Positions 37,315-45,195 of a DNA stretch of 46,856 nucleotides are shown here, piece by piece (position 1 is the stretch's first letter; each line of letters opens with the position of its first letter). Source of the DNA: Candidatus Contendibacter sp. (GTDB lineage Bacteria > Pseudomonadota > Gammaproteobacteria > Competibacterales > Competibacteraceae); NCBI GenBank assembly GCA_029624675.1, contig JARSSP010000072.1, positions 1 through 46,856 on the forward strand. The letters are read 5' to 3'. The notes below the pieces were generated by a model, which did not search any database, was not told where the DNA came from, and saw nothing but the letters and a program-made list of their open reading frames with translations. The position numbers and the translations under genes are program-made.

Positions 37315-37518
37315 ATGAAAACGAGCAGCGAGCCTTCCGGGCTGGTACGGGACCAAACGGGTGTTTTGGTTGAGCAAACCGAGGCGCAAGCTGTAGCCAG
37401 GACCGGAAAAAGATATCGTCCGCCATCGTTGACCTACCATGGAGAAATACGCAGTCTGACTTTGGGCCCTAGCGCTGGAATTGGGGAAAGCGGCAATCAG
37501 ATGACGCGGAAGGCGTAG
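37315..37518 (+). CDS. Lasso peptide precursor
   Basis: This 67-residue peptide has a GGAGG site six bases before the ATG; the GTG at 37312 is a weaker option. The C-terminal half of the leader matches the lasso consensus YxxPxLxxxGxxxxxTx: Tyr34, Pro37, Leu39, Gly43 and Thr49 are all in register. Thr49 is the conserved residue two places before the core. The predicted core is residues 51-67, GPSAGIGESGNQMTRKA. Glu58 lies at core position 8, so a Gly1-Glu8 macrolactam ring with a nine-residue basic tail is expected. The leader would be cut between Leu50 and Gly51 by a B2-type peptidase, as encoded at 43740. The exact product is a prediction. Confidence 0.88.
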   Translation: MKTSSEPSGLVRDQTGVLVEQTEAQAVARTGKRYRPPSLTYHGEIRSLTLGPSAGIGESGNQMTRKA

Positions 37519-37549
37519 GGTGGATAAGGCGCTCCGCGCCGCATCCACC
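37519..37549 (+). terminator. Stem-loop directly after the lasso precursor
   Basis: GGTGGAT (37519-37525) pairs with ATCCACC (37543-37549), and an inner GCGC/GCGC pair strengthens the stem. It begins one base after the precursor stop codon. There is no T-run, so it may protect the precursor mRNA or weaken read-through rather than end transcription. Related hairpins are common intergenic repeats in gammaproteobacteria. Confidence 0.6.
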
Positions 37550-37624
37550 CGCGATGGACTGGACCGGTAAAGTAACCCCGCCGTTCCGACCACCCGGCCC
37601 GCATGAGGATTCAGGGTCTTGTCC

Positions 37625-37869
37625 ATGCTGGATATTTTGGCGGACAACCGCCATCTCAACATCCACTTTCAAAAGGTGTACGCCATGCTGCAAATCAACA
37701 TCGAACGCCTGCCCAGCTACCAGAAGGGCATGGAAAAGGGCATGGAGGAAGGCGCGCATCGCAAGGCGCTGGCGGTGGCCGAGTGCTCCTGGCGATGAAC
37801 TTTTCACCGGAACAGGTCGCTGCCATTACCCAATTGCCATTGGCGGAAATTCCAAGGAAAGAGCGGTGA
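37625..37869 (+). pseudogene. C-terminal remnant of an Rpn/PD-(D/E)XK transposase-like gene
   Basis: The reading MLDILADNRHLNIHFQKVY ... SYQKGMEKGMEEGAHRKALAVAE, continued after a frameshift near 37785 by LLAMNFSPEQVAAITQLPLAEI, is the characteristic tail of Rpn-family proteins. These have the YxxGxExGxxxG run and an 'EQIAxITxLSxEEI' ending. The N-terminal nuclease domain is absent. It is thus a decayed fragment between the lasso precursor and the GTPase genes. Confidence 0.75.
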
Positions 37870-37933
37870 GCGGATGGACCGCCGGGGCAATCGCCGCGCA
37901 CGCTAACAGCCTTTTCCCAAGGACCGTCCAGCT

Positions 37934-39160
37934 ATGCCCCGCGCTTGGCGCAATTTCCCCGACTACTGGCGCCGGCTGCGCGAGGCGCTGCTCAATCCGC
38001 GCGTGGATGACAAGGCGCTGGAAGCGGCTCTGCGCGAAGCGCGGGCACGACAACCGTTGCCGGTGGTGTGGCTGATCGGTAAGACCCAGGCTGGCAAAAC
38101 CTCGATCATCCGAGCCCTGACCGGCAGCGAAGCCGCCGAGATTGGCAACGGCTTTCAGCCCTGCACCCGCACCGCCCGGTTCCACGATTTCCCAGCCGAG
38201 GCCCCGGTGGTACGGTTTATCGACACGCGCGGTCTGGGCGAGGTGGCCTACGATCCCAGCGACGACATCCACTATTGCGAATCGCAAGCCCATCTGCTGC
38301 TGGGGGTGATGAAAGCGACCGATATTCGCCAGGATACCGTGTTTGACGTGCTGCGCGCGGTGCGTCGCCGCCATCCCGAATGGCCGGTGCTGATCGCCCA
38401 GACCGGTTTGCACGAGGCGTATCCATCCAGTGGCGGGCACCTGCTGCCGTATCCCTATGATCGTGAGCCGTGGCCGCCTCAGGTTCCCGTCGATCTGAGC
38501 CGCGCCCTGCGCACGCAACGCGACCGACTGGAGGCGCTGCCCGGTTCGGCCCCGGTGCGCTGGGTTCCTATCGATCTGACCGTGCCGGAGGACGGCTACG
38601 AACCGGTGAATTACGGCCTGGACGCGCTCTGGACCGCGATTGAAGCCATCTCGACCCTGGGCTTGCAAGCGATGCTGCGGGGCGACGTCGGGATTCGCGA
38701 TCTTTACGACCGCGCCGCCCACCCCCATATCGTCGGTCATGCCCTGGCCGCCGCCGGCGTGGGGGCGCTGCCGGTGGTGGACCTGGTCGGCGTGCCGGCG
38801 GTACAGGCTAGCCTGCTGCGCGTGCTCGCCAAATTGTATAAGCAGGACTGGAATGCACGGATGGCGTCCGAATTTCTCAGCCTGCTTGGCGCGGGCATCG
38901 GCATCGGCTACGTGGCGCGAACGGCCGGTCGGGAGTTGATCAAGTTCGTGCCCTGGTTGGGGCAGACGGTCGGCGCGGTCTGGGGCGCGACCGCCAGCGG
39001 CGCGACGACCTATGCCCTCGGCAAAGCCGCCGGCTACTACTTCGCCAACCGGCGGCGACACCGCCTGGTGGATGCGGAGGTGCTGCGCCGGATTTACGCC
39101 GAGGCGCTGGCCAGCGGCGCGAATCTTTTCAAGAAGCCACCGGGGGAGAATCGGCCATGA
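37934..39160 (+). CDS. GTPase with C-terminal DUF697-like domain
   Basis: This 408-residue protein of the Era/dynamin-like class has the P-loop GKTQAGKTS (residues 49-57) and a G3 motif DTRGLGE (Asp97-Gly100). The middle part lacks a classic NKxD; the nearest match is IAQTGLHE at about 155. The C-terminal part has DUF697-like hydrophobic helices, such as HALAAAGVGALPVVDLVGVPAVQASLLRVLAKLY and a FLSLLGAGIGIGYVARTAGRELIKFVPWLGQ stretch, suggesting membrane association. Its stop overlaps the start of the second GTPase (ATGA), so the two are coupled and probably work as a pair. The cellular role is unknown. Confidence 0.85.
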   Translation: MPRAWRNFPDYWRRLREALLNPRVDDKALEAALREARARQPLPVVWLIGKTQAGKTSIIRALTGSEAAEIGNGFQPCTRTARFHDFPAEAPVVRFIDTRGLGEVAYDPSDDIHYCESQAHLLLGVMKATDIRQDTVFDVLRAVRRRHPEWPVLIAQTGLHEAYPSSGGHLLPYPYDREPWPPQVPVDLSRALRTQRDRLEALPGSAPVRWVPIDLTVPEDGYEPVNYGLDALWTAIEAISTLGLQAMLRGDVGIRDLYDRAAHPHIVGHALAAAGVGALPVVDLVGVPAVQASLLRVLAKLYKQDWNARMASEFLSLLGAGIGIGYVARTAGRELIKFVPWLGQTVGAVWGATASGATTYALGKAAGYYFANRRRHRLVDAEVLRRIYAEALASGANLFKKPPGENRP

Positions 39161-40665
39161 AAGCCCTGTTCAACCGGCTGGACCGCCTGCGCGTGGCGGC
39201 GCTGCTGCTGTGGGCCCTGCCGGTTGTGGCGCTGTTGCCGCTCGGACTGTTCTGGCTGTGGCGGGTGGAGGCTTTGCCCTGGTGGTTGCTGGCCCTGGTG
39301 CTGTGCAGCGGGGCCGGTTATGGCTTGCAACGCTGGCTGCGGCAACGCGACCGCCAATTACTGGCCGGCGCGATGACTGGTCCCGATCCGGGCTGGCCGC
39401 CGAAGGAGGAGGGAGCCTGGGTCGTGGTCGAGCGACTAGCGGAGGAAGCGAAGCCGGAGGATTGGCCGCTGGACGAGGGCGGGTGGCTGTGGACGCTGGG
39501 CCGGAACACCCTGGACGCCGTCGCCCGCTACTACCACCCGAAACAGGAGCGGCCACTGCTGGAATTGACCGTGCCGCATACCTTGCTGATCATCGAACGG
39601 GCCAGCCGCGACCTGCGCACCGCCGTCACCGATCATATCCCCCTCAGCCACCGCCTGACCCTCGGCGATTTGCTTCGCGCCTGGCGCTGGAAGGATGCCG
39701 CCGAACGGTTGCTGAACGTTTATCGGGCCGGCCGACTGGTGATCAATCCGGCCGATGCACTGCTCAGCGAGGTTTGGGGCCATCTGCGCGGCCAGGCCTA
39801 TGGCGCGGCCTGGATCGAGTTACAGCGCTGGCTGTTGCGCGAATACGTCCGCAAGGTCGGTTATTACGCCATCGAGTTGTACAGCGGGCGGTTGACCTTG
39901 ACCGATGCCAAGCCGATGCCCGAACCGACCACGGCCGAAAACCCGGTCACCGAGCCTTTGCGGATCGTGGTGCTGGGTCGGGCCAACGCCGGCAAATCGA
40001 GTCTGATCAACGCGCTGTTCGGCCGGCTGACCGCCGCGACCGACGTGCTGCCGGACACCACGACCGGATTGACGCCCTACCGGCTGGAGCGCGACGGGTT
40101 GGACGCGGCGCTGATTTTCGACGCGCCGGGCTGCGATACCGAACTGCTGAGCAGCAAGGTCCTAAAACAGGCGGTGCGGGACGCGGATTTGCTCCTCTGG
40201 GTCTGCGCCGCTCATCGGCCTGATCGGCAAATCGAGCGGCAAACCTTGGACACCGTGCGCGGCTGGCAGGCCGAGCGGCTGGATCGTCGCCCACCGCCCT
40301 TGCTGGTCGTGGTTAGTCACGTCGACCGATTGCGCCCGCCGCGCGAATGGCAACCACCCTACGATTTGCGCGATTCACGGAGTACGAAAGCGGTCAATAT
40401 CCACGCGGCGGTGGCAACCGTGGCCGAGGATCTGGCGGTTCCCGTCGCGGCGGTCATTCCGGTCTGTCTGGCCGATGGGCGGGTTTACAACGTGGATGAC
40501 GCGCTGTGGGCGGCGATTCTGGAACATCAGGACGAGGCGAACAAGGTTCGGTTCCTGCGCTGCCTGGAGGAACGAAAACGGGCGGAGAACTGGGCGCTGC
40601 TGCGCCGGCAACTGGCGAACGCCGGACGGCGGCTGCTGGAACTGCCGGGGCGGGCGCTGGGATGA
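39157..40665 (+). CDS. Membrane-anchored GTPase
   Basis: This 502-residue protein has two N-terminal membrane helices (about 13-35 and 41-58; LLLWALPVVALLPLGLFWLW and WWLLALVLCSGAGYGL). A helical region follows, then a GTPase domain: P-loop GRANAGKSS (274-282), a switch-I threonine in PDTTTGLTPY, G3 DAPG (322-325) and a G4-like VVSHVDRL. The C-terminus is a helical tail. It is translationally coupled to the preceding GTPase and followed 25 bp later by a cyclase gene. Members of this group are thought to remodel membranes or gate other proteins; no specific role can be read here. Confidence 0.85.
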   Translation: MKALFNRLDRLRVAALLLWALPVVALLPLGLFWLWRVEALPWWLLALVLCSGAGYGLQRWLRQRDRQLLAGAMTGPDPGWPPKEEGAWVVVERLAEEAKPEDWPLDEGGWLWTLGRNTLDAVARYYHPKQERPLLELTVPHTLLIIERASRDLRTAVTDHIPLSHRLTLGDLLRAWRWKDAAERLLNVYRAGRLVINPADALLSEVWGHLRGQAYGAAWIELQRWLLREYVRKVGYYAIELYSGRLTLTDAKPMPEPTTAENPVTEPLRIVVLGRANAGKSSLINALFGRLTAATDVLPDTTTGLTPYRLERDGLDAALIFDAPGCDTELLSSKVLKQAVRDADLLLWVCAAHRPDRQIERQTLDTVRGWQAERLDRRPPPLLVVVSHVDRLRPPREWQPPYDLRDSRSTKAVNIHAAVATVAEDLAVPVAAVIPVCLADGRVYNVDDALWAAILEHQDEANKVRFLRCLEERKRAENWALLRRQLANAGRRLLELPGRALG

Positions 40666-40690
40666 GGGCGCGACCCCGCCGCCGCCGACC

Positions 40691-42925
40691 ATGCCGCGCC
40701 TGATTCATAACCTGCTCCGCGTGGGTCTGGGTCTGGGTGTCGTCCTGACGCTGATTTTGCACGTCAATGGGTTCCATTCGCTGGCGCTGGTCGATCAGTT
40801 GGAACTGTTCGCCTACGATACCCGGTTGCGCTTGACGATGCCCGGCGGGGTGGATCCACGCATCGTCATCGTGGACATTGACGAGATCAGTTTGCAGCGG
40901 GAAGGACAATGGCCCTGGTCGCGGCAACGGCTGGCGCGGCTGGTGGAAATCCTGTTCACCGACTATCGCATCCAGTTGCTGGCGTTCGATATCGTATTCG
41001 CCGAAACCGAGCGCGATTCGGCGGCGGCCGTGCTGGAGACCTTGGCCCAGGGCGCGCTGCGCGAGGACGCCGCCTTCCAGCGGGAATGGGCGCGGCTGCA
41101 ACCGGCGCTGGCCGGCGACGCCCAGTTTGCCGCCAGTCTGCGGGATCGGCCGGTGGTGCTGGGCTATTACTTCACCCTGCCGGGCCAGCGAGGCCACGAC
41201 CTCCGCCTCGGGCAACTTCCCGCCGCCGCCGCGCCGACTGCCGATCTGGCGGACGCTCCCAACCCCTTTGCCGTCGCCACTGGCTATAGCGCCAGTTTGC
41301 CGTTGCTACAAGCCAGCGCCCCAAGCGGCGGCTTTTTTAACAGTCCGCTGGTGGACGCGGATGGCCGGTTTCGCCGGCTGCCCCTGTTGCTGAGTCATGA
41401 CGACCAGCTTTACGAGCATTTCGCGCTGGCGGCGGTGCGGACCCTGCTGGGCGGACCACCGCTGGAATTCGTGACCGGCGCCGGCTATCGCGATGTCCCC
41501 GGTGGCCGGCGGGTGGAGGCGGTACGGGTCGGCGGTGTCTTCGATATCCCAGTGGATGCCCAAGGCGCGGTGTGGGTGCCCTATCGGGGGCCACGCGGCA
41601 GTTTTCCCTATGTTTCCGCCAGCGCGGTGCTGCATCGACAGGCGGATCCACGGCAGTTGGACGGTGCTATCGTGTTGGTGGGAGCCACCGCCGCCGGCTT
41701 GAGCGATTTGCGGGCCACCCCGGTGCAAGACATCTATCCGGGCGTCGAGGTCAACGCCAATCTGGTGGCGGGGATTCTGGACCAGAGCCTCAAGTACCAA
41801 CCGGTGTTCGTCCGGGGTCTGGAAAGCCTGCTGCTGGCGCTGCTGGGCGGAGTGGGGATCGCGCTGGGGTTTTTGCCGCCGCTACGCACCCTGCTGGGCA
41901 CGGTGGCGTTGGCCGCCGTCACGGTCGGTCTGAATCTGTACGCTTGGCAACGGTTGAACTGGGTGATTCCACTCGCCCCGGCGCTGGTGTTGCTCGCACT
42001 GTTGTATCTGCTGCAAAGTAGCTATGGCTATTTCACCCAGACCCGCCGCGAGCAGCGGTTGGCGCGGTTGTTCGGTCAGTACGTGCCGCGCGAACTGGTC
42101 ACCGAGATGAGTCGGCGGCCGGGCGGCTACGGGCTGGGCGGGGAAAGCCGGGAAATGACGGTGCTGTTCAGCGACATTCAGGACTTCACCACGGTTTCGG
42201 AAACGCTGGAGCCGCGCCAGTTGACCCAACTCATGCAGTTCATCCTGACGCCGTTGACCCAGGCGATTCACGAACAGCGCGGCACGGTGGACAAGTACAT
42301 CGGCGACGCCATCATGGCGTTCTGGGGGGCACCGCTGCCCGATCCCGATCATGCCCGCCATGCCGTGCGCGCGGCGCTGGCGATGCGGGCGCGGCTGGAG
42401 GCACTGGCACCGGAACTGGCGGCCCACGACTGGCCGGCCCTGCGAATCCGTATCGGCGTCAACAGTGGGGTGATGAGCGTGGGCAACATGGGTTCGGAAT
42501 TTCGCATGGCCTACACCGTGCTGGGCGACGCGGTCAACCTGGCGGCGCGGCTGGAAAGCGCCGCCAAGCAATACCGGGTGTCGATCGTGCTGAGCGAAAC
42601 CACCCGCGCGGCGGTTCCCGAACTGGCCTGCCGGGAGCTGGATCGGGTGCGGGTCAAGGGTCGCGCCCAGCCCGTGACCCTGTTCGAGCCGCTGGGACCG
42701 ACCGACGCGCTGACCGATGTGCTGCGGGAGGAACTGGCGCTGCACGAGCAGGCGCTTGTCGCCTATCGCGCCGGCGATTGGGAGTTGGCCGTCGCCCGGT
42801 TCGAGGTGTTGCGAATCCGACAGCCGGAACGGGCCTTGTATACACTGTATCTGGAACGGATTGCTCGGTTGCGCGTTCATCCGCCCGTCGCTTGGGACGG
42901 CGTTTTCACGCTCGCTGAAAAGTAA
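40691..42925 (+). CDS. CHASE2-domain adenylate/guanylate cyclase
   Basis: The start is the ATG at 40691; the open frame extends upstream but only over the GTPase gene. The 744-residue protein has a signal-anchor helix, an extracytoplasmic CHASE2 sensor domain (about 30-370; IVIVDIDEISLQREGQWPWSR, LLAFDIVFAE, VLVGATAAGLSDLRATP) and three membrane helices (about 375-445). A class III nucleotide cyclase domain follows (about 485-665). Its metal Asp495 is in VLFSDIQDFTTVSE, with GDAIMAFWGAP and GDAVNLAARLESAAK further on. It makes a cyclic nucleotide, probably cAMP, in response to an external signal. A short C-terminal helical tail may be TPR-like. A FecR-type gene follows, a common pairing. Confidence 0.92.
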   Translation: MPRLIHNLLRVGLGLGVVLTLILHVNGFHSLALVDQLELFAYDTRLRLTMPGGVDPRIVIVDIDEISLQREGQWPWSRQRLARLVEILFTDYRIQLLAFDIVFAETERDSAAAVLETLAQGALREDAAFQREWARLQPALAGDAQFAASLRDRPVVLGYYFTLPGQRGHDLRLGQLPAAAAPTADLADAPNPFAVATGYSASLPLLQASAPSGGFFNSPLVDADGRFRRLPLLLSHDDQLYEHFALAAVRTLLGGPPLEFVTGAGYRDVPGGRRVEAVRVGGVFDIPVDAQGAVWVPYRGPRGSFPYVSASAVLHRQADPRQLDGAIVLVGATAAGLSDLRATPVQDIYPGVEVNANLVAGILDQSLKYQPVFVRGLESLLLALLGGVGIALGFLPPLRTLLGTVALAAVTVGLNLYAWQRLNWVIPLAPALVLLALLYLLQSSYGYFTQTRREQRLARLFGQYVPRELVTEMSRRPGGYGLGGESREMTVLFSDIQDFTTVSETLEPRQLTQLMQFILTPLTQAIHEQRGTVDKYIGDAIMAFWGAPLPDPDHARHAVRAALAMRARLEALAPELAAHDWPALRIRIGVNSGVMSVGNMGSEFRMAYTVLGDAVNLAARLESAAKQYRVSIVLSETTRAAVPELACRELDRVRVKGRAQPVTLFEPLGPTDALTDVLREELALHEQALVAYRAGDWELAVARFEVLRIRQPERALYTLYLERIARLRVHPPVAWDGVFTLAEK

Positions 42926-42994
42926 CCATTCGCTCCCCTGGTCCGTTGGTGGAAGAGGGGTCTGATGTCAGGGTTTTCTTGGAGGATTATCGTT

Positions 42995-43654
42995 ATGTTG
43001 CGTTGCAAAATCAGGTTGATCGCGGGGCTTGTCATCTGGCTGTTCGCCGCGGTGGGGTATGCGGCGCCCCAGACGGAAGTGGCTGGCTATGTTACCCGGG
43101 TGCGGGGCGAGGTGGTCAGCGAAGCCGCGACGGGTCGGCAACCGCTGGCGCTGGGCCGTGTCCTGTATCTCGGCGACCGCATCGTGACCGGGGCTGACGC
43201 CCGGCTGGAGGCGCGGATGCGGGACGGCATGGTCATCACCCTGGGTGAGAAGACCGAGTTTGTGATTCAGCAGGTCGCGGGCGTGACCCCGGACAAAAAT
43301 AATTCAGTCTTTGAACTGGCCAAGGGCGTGTTCCGGTCCGTCACCGCCCAGACCGAGGAAAAATCGCAACCCAGGGAACCTTGTCGGGTGGAAACGCCGG
43401 TGGCCACCATCGGTATTCGCGGCACCGAGTTATGGGGTGGTTTCAATTTGCTCGACGTCGGCCCGCGCACGCTGGACGTCGTGATGCTGGCGGGCAAGGG
43501 TGTGTATGTCGAAAGTGCGGCAGGGAGGAAACGGGTGGAATTGAAGCAGGCCGGGGAGGGGACCATGGTGAAAGGTCCTGGTCAGGCGCCGACTCCCGTC
43601 AAGGCGTGGGGGGAGAAAAAACTCCAGGCGGCGCAGCGCACGGTGGCGTGGTAA
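42995..43654 (+). CDS. Exported FecR-domain protein
   Basis: The start at 42995 is supported by TTGGAGG nine bases upstream and a signal peptide (LIAGLVIWLFAAVGYA), giving 219 residues. The FecR-like domain shows GRVLYLGDRIVTGADARLEARMRDGMVITLGEKTEFVI and the TPVATIGIRGTELW strand, typical of periplasmic FecR proteins. There is no membrane anti-sigma part. Proteins of this kind are often encoded beside CHASE2 cyclases and probably act as periplasmic partners of the sensor domain. That link is inferred from neighbourhood. Confidence 0.88.
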   Translation: MLRCKIRLIAGLVIWLFAAVGYAAPQTEVAGYVTRVRGEVVSEAATGRQPLALGRVLYLGDRIVTGADARLEARMRDGMVITLGEKTEFVIQQVAGVTPDKNNSVFELAKGVFRSVTAQTEEKSQPREPCRVETPVATIGIRGTELWGGFNLLDVGPRTLDVVMLAGKGVYVESAAGRKRVELKQAGEGTMVKGPGQAPTPVKAWGEKKLQAAQRTVAW

Positions 43655-43739
43655 CGAGGCGGACAGGGCAATGTTGAACGACGATACCCAGAACGGGATG
43701 TTGGCGATGGCGTTCGGGCGTTGAGAAGGAACTGGCGCG

Positions 43740-44216
43740 ATGGGTGATCGGTGGTTGCGGCTGCGGCGACATGGGTTGGTCTTCTGGCGGTTGTCGTGGA
43801 CGGAGCGTGGCTGGCTGGTGCGGGCGTGGCTGATGTTGCACAGCGTGGCGCTGGCGTTGCGTTGGGCGGGTTTTCAGCGGGTGTACGGTTGGCTGGAGCG
43901 CGGGTCGTTGGGAGTGGGTGGGACGCTGGAAGGTGAAGACCGGGTTTTAATCCAGGCTCAAGCGATAGCCCGCTTGGTGGGAGGCGCGGCGGCGTGGAGC
44001 CTGCATTGCCCCACCTGCTTGCATCGTTCATTGACCTTATGGTGGTTGCTGCGGCGGCGAGGCATTGCCAGCGAATTGCGGATCGGGGTCCGCCTGGAGC
44101 AGGGACGGTTCGAGGCGCATGCCTGGGTGGAGCGCCAGGGCGCGGCGCTGAACGACCGGGCGGATATCAGCCAGGATTTCGCGCCGTTCGATACCGCGCG
44201 TTGGTCTCTGCCATGA
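43740..44216 (+). CDS. Lasso peptide biosynthesis B2 protein (transglutaminase-like leader peptidase)
   Basis: This 158-residue protein has the Transglut_core3/McjB-C-terminal fold. Catalytic Cys93 lies in CLHRSLTLWWLLRRRGI, His127 in EAHAWVE and Asp139 in ALNDRAD, in the order and rough spacing of lasso B2 proteins. It removes the leader from the precursor so that the cyclase can close the ring. The N-terminal 80 residues are amphipathic and do not contain a PqqD-like B1 domain, so B1 is not fused here. The start ATG has AAGGA nine bases upstream. The stop overlaps the ATG of the damaged Rpn gene (ATGA). Confidence 0.88.
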   Translation: MGDRWLRLRRHGLVFWRLSWTERGWLVRAWLMLHSVALALRWAGFQRVYGWLERGSLGVGGTLEGEDRVLIQAQAIARLVGGAAAWSLHCPTCLHRSLTLWWLLRRRGIASELRIGVRLEQGRFEAHAWVERQGAALNDRADISQDFAPFDTARWSLP

Positions 44217-45192
44217 GCAGCGGCGCGGCGGGTTCCCATCCGCACGACGCCAGCTACAAGCTATTGTTCTCGCATCCGGCGATGGTGGCCGATTTGTTGA
44301 TCGGTTTCGTTCACGAGGAGTGGGTGGCGGAGCTGGATTTTGCCACGCTGGAGAAGTATCCGGGTAGCTACGTCAGCGACGACCTGCGCCCACGGGCGGA
44401 CGATGTGGTGTGGCGGGTGCGCTGGCGCGAGCGGTGGCTTTACGTTTACCTGCTGTAGAGTTTCAGTCGGAGCCGGACCCGTTCATGGCGGTGCGGATGT
44501 TGATCTATGTCGGGTTGCTGTATCAGGATCTGATCCGTGCCGGACAACGGACCCCGGCCGGGTATTTGCCACCGGTGTTGCTGTTGGTGCTGTACAACGG
44601 GCGGCCCCGCTGGACGGCGGCGACCGAACTGGCCGCGCTGATCGAACCGCCGCCGGCGGGTTTGGAGCGCTACCAGCCCGGCTTGCGCTATCTGCTGGTG
44701 GAGGAGAACCGCTACGGCGAAGCCGAGTTGGCGCCGTTGCGCAATCTGAGCGCGGCGTTGTTCCGGCTGGAGAACAGCCGGGGACCGGCGGAACTGGAAC
44801 AGGTGGTGGCGACGCTGGTCGAATGGTTGCGGGCGCCGGAGCAGGCCAGTTTGCGGCGGGCGTTCGCGACTTGGTTGCGGCGGGTGTTGTTGCCAGCGCG
44901 GCTGCCGGGAGTACGATTGGAGGCGGTGCGTGAATTGAGCGAGGTGCGGGATATGTTGGCGGAACGGGTGTTGGAATGGACCGAAGAATGGAAGCAGCAG
45001 GGCTTGCGGGAGGGCTTGCAGCAGGGCGAGGCGGAAATGTTACTGCGGCTGTTGCGGCGGCGGTTTGGGGAACTACCGCCCGAGGTGATGGAACGGGTGC
45101 GGCAGGGCGACAGCGAAAGGTTGCTGGTTTGGAGCGAACGGGTGTTGGACGCGGAGTCGTTGGCGGCGGTGTTCGAGGATCGAGCGAACTGA
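44213..45192 (+). pseudogene. Rpn-family PD-(D/E)XK nuclease/transposase-like gene, frameshifted
   Basis: The first frame (44213-44458) starts with the family opening HPHDASYKLLFSHPAMVADLLIGF and holds the nuclease Asp in RADDVVWRV. It ends in a stop after WLYVYLL. One base off, near 44450, the protein resumes with EFQSEPDPFMAVRMLIYVGLLYQDL, giving the expected LLEFQS catalytic strand. It continues to 45192 through a DUF4351-like end (LLRLLRRRFGELPPEVMERV). A single lost base explains the break. It may be a mutation or a sequencing error. The gene overlaps the lasso B2 stop by four bases and ends three bases before the second cyclase, so it sits inside the lasso operon. Confidence 0.85.
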
Positions 45193-45195
45193 CTG

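Noticed and set aside
43671..43724. Short open frame of 17 codons between the FecR gene and lasso B2, considered as B1 or a second precursor
   Set aside because: It is far too short for a PqqD-like domain and has no YxxP or Thr(-2) lasso signature.
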